A stretch of DNA of 64,000 bases from Hansfordia pulvinata (taxonomy: Eukaryota > Ascomycota > Sordariomycetes > Xylariales): positions 2,852,001-2,916,000 of the forward strand of contig BJKQ01000002.1 in NCBI GenBank assembly GCA_006538405.1, given 5' to 3'. A model generated the notes under the pieces. It worked only from the letters and a program-made list of their open reading frames with translations, was not told where the DNA came from and did no database searches. This document shows positions 59,001 to 64,000 of the stretch, one piece after another (the first letter of the stretch is position 1; each line of letters starts with the position of its first letter). The translations under genes were made by a program, and so were the position numbers.

Positions 59001-60176
59001 GGTTGCTGCTGTTGCTCCTTGACATCATCTTCATCGCGGAGACGGCCGAGGACACGGTGCCGTACCAGTCAGCGGGGTCGAGGAGCGTGCTCGACAGGAT
59101 GGCGTCGGTCAAGTTGTCTGGGGTGGTGGTTTCCCCTAACAGTGTGGCGGCGCCGTCGGTCGTTGAATAGACCGGGGCGTGTAATAAGCGGCCCTCCCCT
59201 TCTTCTTGAACGATGTGCTGCAGCTCGGGGCAAAGTCGGATGAAGGCGGAGAGCTTAGCTGCTGCCCTCTGGTGGCAGCGGCGGCTGTGGAAGCGCCCGC
59301 GCGGCGCGCCGGGCACGGGCCCGGTCTGCAGGCCAGAGTCCCTGGCACTCTGGGTGAAGCTTTGCAGGTCGTCTGCTGCGATGGTGACGGTGACGCAGTC
59401 CTTGTCGTTGATACTGGACACGTAGGCCTGGGAGGAAGGCGGGTCAGATCTGGTTATCAAACTGGAAGAATGGAGGAGGCTCTTACATCAGGATATCCGC
59501 CCACCAGCATTCTCAACCTCCTCTCCTGCTCGACATCATCATCTGCATCATTCTTCCACCGAGCCGCTACGCAGACAAAGCCCCCAGAGCGGCGGCGGGG
59601 ACAGGCAATAAGCGAGTCAAGGTCGACGTAGGCCCCGATCGCCATGGCCTGCCGGACGGCAGCGGCCGCGGCAGAGCCCAGATCGGCGTCAACCCGGGAC
59701 CCGGCCACGGCGATGGCCGTCAGGAACCCGCAGCAGAAGCCCTGGACACCGCCTCCTCCGCCCCGGACGCTAGACAGCACGCGGCCGTGTGCATCCGACC
59801 CCCCGACGACGCACGCGAGGTATCGCACGTAGTGGCAGATCTGCAGAAGCACAGTGAGCGGGAGGGCGCTGTCGTTCGGCAGCATGTGAATGTCACTGTT
59901 GCTCTCTCTCTCATAAAAGCTGGGCGGCGGCGGAGAAATGCCATCATCGGCGAACCACCGCGCAAGTGCCTCCCATACATGGTGGGACGGCAGGGCCCTC
60001 AGGTCGTCGTCAGAAGCGATCAGGCTCTCTCGGAAACGAGGCAGATCCAGAACCGCCTCCTTGAGGGCCCGCAGTCTGGTATCGCCGAGAAGGGTCTGCC
60101 GGAGGCACACGAGCTGCCGTATGGAAGGGAGACCTGCCTGAGGTCCAAACAGTAGAAGAGCAGGTAGTTGATCCAT
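51131..60176 (-). CDS. Non-reducing PKS, SAT-KS-AT-PT-ACP-ACP-CMeT-TE
   Basis: Iterative type I polyketide synthase of about 2,970 residues. Exons are 60176-59487, 59427-52198 and 52122-51131. Domains in order: SAT (about 1-330; GFCCG with the nucleophile Cys); KS near 490-920 with TIDTACSSSLVA (Cys near 660), EAHGTGTGVGDP and GSIGHTEATAG; AT with VVGHSLG (Ser near 1160). PT follows with HVMAGRALAPASLYYE (His near 1537) and DSFMQ (Asp near 1737). Two ACPs each carry GxDSLSATEVLND (Ser near 1932 and 2050). CMeT has ILEVGAGTGGTTG near 2378. A C-terminal alpha/beta-hydrolase thioesterase has IHGGSH and GWSSGG (Ser near 2728). There is no reductive domain. This order matches the known NR-PKS group that makes methylated orsellinic-acid-type products (MpaC and DMOA-synthase class); the product here is inference. 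One frameshift at 53571-53575 lies at the CMeT entry. Ser, Gln, Glu and Asp runs fill linkers. Confidence 0.92.
53571..53575 (-). other. PKS frameshift site, C5 (G5 on coding strand)
   Basis: Coding reads YDQAASAAG and then resumes as HPHQRRLVLAYTVEAFARLG one frame over. A sixth G on the coding strand restores a continuous CMeT start, and the three exons then total 2,971 codons including the stop. Confidence 0.83.
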
Positions 60177-60995
60177 GAAGTGGAGCTGAGCGGCAGCAAG
60201 CACTCCAGAGTAGGTAGTCCACGGGGGTGGTAGTCCAAGTACGACGACTACGCTCGGTGGTGATGGATTCTCCGAAAGTTGGCGACTGTCGGCCCTTGTT
60301 GCCAATAAAGGGAGTCTCCTCAAAGTGAACAAGAAAGAAAAAACGAGGAGTGTCGAGTTCACAACGAAAGCTTGCAACCAACGTGGTCGGTCCCGAGACA
60401 AGCCGGTATTCATTGGACATTTTCACGACACGACCATCGACCATGGATTGTTCTGGGCGAGTGCCGCCACACCAGAGGAAAGACTTACCATGGTACCCTT
60501 GCACGTGCTGGTCATTAGTTTCCGCCCCTCGGCAATTGATCTGGCAGGAAGTAGGGAGGAAGATTCCTTTCCTCCGGGGTCGTTCTTGGCAACATCTTCT
60601 TTTTCCAAGACGACGGCGTTCGAGTACTCGTACCCTGCCCATCAGCGAATGTCGTCTGTGATGTCGTGTCGTGTGTGATGCCGTGTCTGTGGGACCCGCG
60701 CTGAGGAGAGTCCGAGATCACGGCGGCGGCTCGACGTGCTGCAAAAGGTTAGAATCAATCGGGATGAGGATGGATACTCGCACCCGCCGGCCCGAATGTC
60801 CCCATGATATTCTACTCGTCTAGGATCTCGCACGTGCGGATTCGTTGCCGAGTGTCGTACCACTCTATCGGTTGACAAGGACTAGGTAGATACTGTGGTG
60901 ACGAGATATACCGACAGAACGGTTGACCCGGGTGTGTGGGACAATGATCGTGACAGGGGGGTTTGGTGGAGCAAAGTGGGTTGAATTCGGCCAAG

Positions 60996-61165
60996 TTGTC
61001 TCGGCGTCCGTTGGCTCCGGAGAACTACTACCTGATAAAGCTAGGTAAGGTAATCATGTTATAATGTTACGGGTCGTTCCTGCCTACCTACTCGGTTGTC
61101 TCGGCGTCCGCTGACACCGGAGAAGCACCTGATACAGCTGATAATGCTACGGGTAGCTCCCGCCC
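60996..61165. repeat. Imperfect 100-bp-period direct repeat
   Basis: TTGTCTCGGCGTCCG occurs identically at 60996-61010 and 61096-61110. Each copy is followed by a similar CCGGAGAA, CCTGATA and a GTTACGGGT/GCTACGGGT block. The spacing is exactly 100 bp. Confidence 0.85.
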
Positions 61166-61195
61166 ACTGGGAAGGGACGACTGTGATAATTGGTC

Positions 61196-61257
61196 TAGAG
61201 GTCTCCTGTCTCCACGTGAGTAGAGTCGACGGTATAGAGGTCTCCTCTCCACGTGAG
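61196..61257. repeat. Direct repeat carrying CACGTG E-boxes
   Basis: TAGAGGTCTCCT(GT)CTCCACGTGAG is present at 61196-61220 and, two bases shorter, at 61235-61257. Confidence 0.85.
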
Positions 61258-61435
61258 TTGAGTAGAGTCGAGTCGAGTCGGGATCCTCCGTACACGCACG
61301 CCGCCCGGTGACGCCCCTCGACAGGGAGTCAGAGCTAGACTGAACTCTATCCCTTCATAGTTCGGCAGCCGGCGCGGTTTCTAGCGTCGCCGAAGAACCG
61401 GTCAGCCGGTTCCCGGCGCCACTGAAGTGCCGGGG

Positions 61436-61441
61436 TATAAA
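61436..61441 (+). promoter_or_regulatory. TATAAA box candidate
   Basis: TATAAA lies 21 bp downstream of a CGG-N3-CCG site, on the strand of the O-methyltransferase but 685 bp before its ATG. It would imply a long leader or an unrecognised upstream transcript. Confidence 0.4.
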
Positions 61442-61681
61442 GCAGACTAAAGGCGCCGACCCAGCCTCTAGGTTAGATCCATCTCCTAAACCCGGGACGA
61501 AAACCCTCTTCGAGACGAGAGCCCTTTCCAGACGACGTCCATTCTCACAGAGGCTGCACACTAGTGTGTGGGAAGCTTCTACGGATGCTCGTATCCCAGG
61601 ATAGCCCTCAGCACCCCTGAAGGCGCGTGCAAAACCCGTGGCTCTGGATCAGGGTCGGATAGCAGGAGACTGGAGTCATGA

Positions 61682-61714
61682 GGACCCCTCAAGGCGTCAG
61701 GACCCCTCAAGGCA
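61682..61714. repeat. Short tandem repeat GGACCCCTCAAGGC
   Basis: Two adjacent copies (61682-61699, 61700-61714). A related AAAACCCGTGGCT pair flanks them (about 61630 and 61715), so the block looks like a local duplication. Confidence 0.75.
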
Positions 61715-62125
61715 AAACCCGTGGCTGATGAGTTCTGGATCGACCACAGAGCCCATGCTTGCTGGCCAGAGCATGTGCTGCTGAACAAGATCGGCCGGAC
61801 TCACAGGAGGAGTCCTGGTCGCTGGTGGTCGTCCGCCACCTCAAAGCCTGATATCACCGCAGCAGAGGGGCACATTGACGAGTGTCCGTAAGCGCACAAG
61901 CAGCAACTCATCCGCCGGCCAGCGCTCGTCACTCATCAGTCAAGATTCTTTTTCTATAAGCGAGCGAAAATGAACGTTGATAGACATCGCCCTCCCCCAG
62001 TTGTGTCCAGTCTCTCCACTGCAACAACAGGGCACTATATCTAGGTACTTACCTACAAACAAACAAACAAGATCATTGCTCTTGCTCTCACCCCTTGAAG
62101 CAGCTTCTGAGGATCCGCGCTTGCC

Positions 62126-63936
62126 ATGGCCACTCGCACCGCCACAGACAACGTCGCCTTGGACGACGACGACGAGAAGCCCGTCACGATAAGCTCCCTG
62201 GCCAAGAGCATAAGCTCGCTGTCTTCACAGTTGACCGAATATTTGGCGCTCCAGGGCCGGGCCGAGCCCCGGGGGTTCGAGGCAGACCCAGACCCGGACG
62301 CGGCCGTCGCGCCGCCAGCCACCCCTGAGTACGAAGACCTCCGCGCGCCCCTGAACGACGCGGCCCTCGACCTCTTGCGTCTCGTCAACGGGCCCCGGCA
62401 TTCCCTTTTCAGCATGCTCTTCTCCCAGTACGAGCTTGCTGCTCTGCAGGTGGCCCTGGACCGCAGGTTCTTCGACCTCGTGCCTCTTCCTGAGGCTGCT
62501 GCTGCTTCTGCTGCTGACCCGGGCCCCTCGTGTTCATCGTCGTCGGAGAGGAGCAGTGCCAGCAGCAGCCGCCGCCGCCGCCGCCGCTGCCGGGGGGCCA
62601 CCCTCGCCGAGATCGCTGCCGGGGCAGGCATGGACGAGAGCCGCGCAGGGCAGGTCATGAACACCCTGGCCACCCTCCGCATCTTCCAGCAAGTCGTCCC
62701 CCCCGGAGCAGGAGACGGAGAGTTCGGAGGAGAGGCGGAGGCGGAGGCGGACACGCCGAGGTTCACGCACACCGCGGCCTCGGCCCTGCTGGCCCGGGAC
62801 TGCGGCTTCCACGCCCTGGCCGACATGCAGCTGGGCAGCATGCTCAAGGCCGCCTCCGAGACCGCGGCGGCCATCCGGGCCTCGCCGCACGGGTCGTCGT
62901 CGAGCTCGAGCTCGGCGGCCTCGGTGATGATCTCGCCGTTCCAGGCGCGGTACGGCGCGCCCATGTACCAGCACCTGCAGGCGCACGCCGAGGATGCCGC
63001 GCGCTTCTCCGAGGCCATGAGCTCGTATGCTCAGTGTAGGTTACCTCTCCGTCCAGCTCTCTGATTGTTTCTGTTCGACGAAATAATGATGATGATAATA
63101 ATAATAATAAATCTGGTCAGTTCAACGTCAGGGAGACGACCTCGAGAACTCTTTCGACTGGGCGTCGCTGGGGCGGGGCAAGGTGGTGGACATTGGCGGC
63201 GGCAGCGGTCACATCTCCCTTGCACTCGGGCGCGTGAGTTATCCTGTCTCCCCCAACCTCCTGCCACCCTTTTAAACAGTGGCGCATGGGCACGAAGCCG
63301 GGCCGTAAGTGATGATGTTCCGGCCTTCCGCTGACTGACCGAACCGCGCGGGATTAGAGATTCACCGAGCTCTCCTTCGTCGTCCAGGACGTCTCCCCCG
63401 ACATGCTCGCCTCGGGCAGACGCAGCAGCAGCAGAGAAGAAAACGACGACGACGATGACGATGACCCGCTCCTGGGCGGCCGCCTCGCCTTCCAGCAGCA
63501 CGACTTCTTCACGCCCCAGCCCGTCCGCGACGCGTCGGCGTACCTGATCCGCCAGTGCCTGCACAACCACGCGGACGCCGACTGCGTCCGCGTCCTCCGG
63601 GCCCTCGCGCCCGCGCTGGCCGAGGCCGGCCCGCACGTGCCCCTGCTGATCAACGACATTGTCATGCCGCCGCCGGCAGATGGGAGGGCGGGCGCCGGGA
63701 CCGCCACTCGGAACTTCCACGAGAACCACCTGAGGCGCATAGACATGTGCATGCTGGTCGCGGCGGGCGCGAGGCAGCGCACCGAGCGCGAGTGGCGCGC
63801 GCTCCTCGCGGCGGCCGACCCCCGCTTCGCGGTCAGGGAGGCGCGCATGAACCCCCTCGGGATCGGTCTGCTCAGAGTGCACCTGGTGGAGGAGGCGTGC
63901 GAGAAAGAGCGCGTTGCTCCGCATGTGGCGTGTTAA
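62126..63936 (+). CDS. SAM-dependent O-methyltransferase, 533 aa
   Basis: Fungal class I O-methyltransferase (plant COMT-like family), probably tailoring the PKS product. Exons are 62126-63035, 63121-63233 and 63358-63936, with phases 1 and 0 and all frames matching. The N-terminal half is the dimerisation/winged-helix region (RLVNGPRHSLFSMLFSQYELAAL, then TLAEIAAGAGMDESRAGQVM). The SAM-binding glycine loop VVDIGGGSGHISLALG is at about residues 325-340, followed by VVQDVSPDML. The catalytic His is in CLHNHADADCVRVLRAL (about residue 410). FHENHLRRIDMCML and RTEREWRALL are further family blocks. Two odd insertions stand out: a Ser/Arg-rich run near residues 132-152 and an Asp-rich run near 363-373. 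The head-to-head arrangement with the PKS suggests co-regulation. Confidence 0.9.
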
Positions 63937-64000
63937 CCGTGTTGTGTCCGGTGCCTTCCAGTGTAGTCGTTATTATCGCACGAACACCCTCCTCCACTTT

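Larger units (their letters stand above)
60177..62125. promoter_or_regulatory. Divergent promoter of PKS and O-methyltransferase
   Basis: This 1.95-kb spacer separates the two start codons. By eye it holds four CGG-N3-CCG inverted half-sites (61002-61010, 61102-61110, 61363-61371, 61407-61415), the classical layout for Zn2Cys6 regulators. It also holds two CACGTG E-boxes (61213-61218, 61250-61255) and a plus-strand TATAAA at 61436-61441. No gene is evident inside; open frames are short. Confidence 0.6.

Overview
The window is from a filamentous ascomycete (Pezizomycotina, most likely a Sordariomycete). The evidence is short GT-AG introns (48-81 nt in the housekeeping genes), strongly GC-biased third codon positions, pyrimidine-rich leaders, and fungus-restricted families: a CFEM/PTH11-like receptor, a DUF7582-type protein, RNase P subunit Pop3 and a non-reducing polyketide synthase. 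I found no tRNA, rRNA, CRISPR array or intact transposon.

Layout, left to right. 1-10.8 kb: a spliced gene of unknown function; a head-to-head pair of 60S ribosome biogenesis genes (NIP7 on minus, NOC3 on plus); a small minus-strand protein with two SRWA motifs; and POP3 on minus. 14.3-22.3 kb: a seven-exon ubiquitin-specific protease of about 2,556 residues. 22.9-25.1 kb: a six-exon CFEM/PTH11-like receptor. 25.1-31.6 kb: 6.5 kb without a supportable gene but rich in a palindromic TACGAGTA word. 31.6-37.4 kb: a DUF7582-type protein, a PRCC/MAD2B-interacting-like protein and an unknown secreted protein. 38.6-48.2 kb: a zinc alcohol dehydrogenase, an equilibrative nucleoside transporter and inositol-pentakisphosphate 2-kinase (IPK1). 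49.6-50.2 kb: a small secreted protein. 51.1-63.9 kb: the visible part of a secondary-metabolite locus, with a non-reducing PKS (SAT-KS-AT-PT-ACP-ACP-CMeT-TE) on minus and an O-methyltransferase on plus, separated by 1.95 kb. That spacer carries repeated CGG-N3-CCG sites and E-boxes. The locus may continue past the right edge.

Six otherwise convincing genes (NOC3, the USP, the ADH, the ENT transporter, the small secreted protein and the PKS) have reading frames broken by apparent single-base losses. Every break goes in the same direction. Six of the ten lie exactly at runs of five C or G where a sixth base restores the frame, and a seventh may. With the missing bases counted, each gene's exon total is an exact multiple of three. 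I read these as base-calling or consensus errors, not pseudogenes, so the six genes are annotated as CDS with frameshifts.

Functionally, the left and centre hold housekeeping genes (ribosome and tRNA maturation, deubiquitination, inositol phosphate metabolism, nucleoside transport). The right end is accessory and predicts a C-methylated, O-methylated aromatic polyketide. All exon boundaries were worked out by eye from splice sites, frame continuity and remembered family features; no alignment or search was run.
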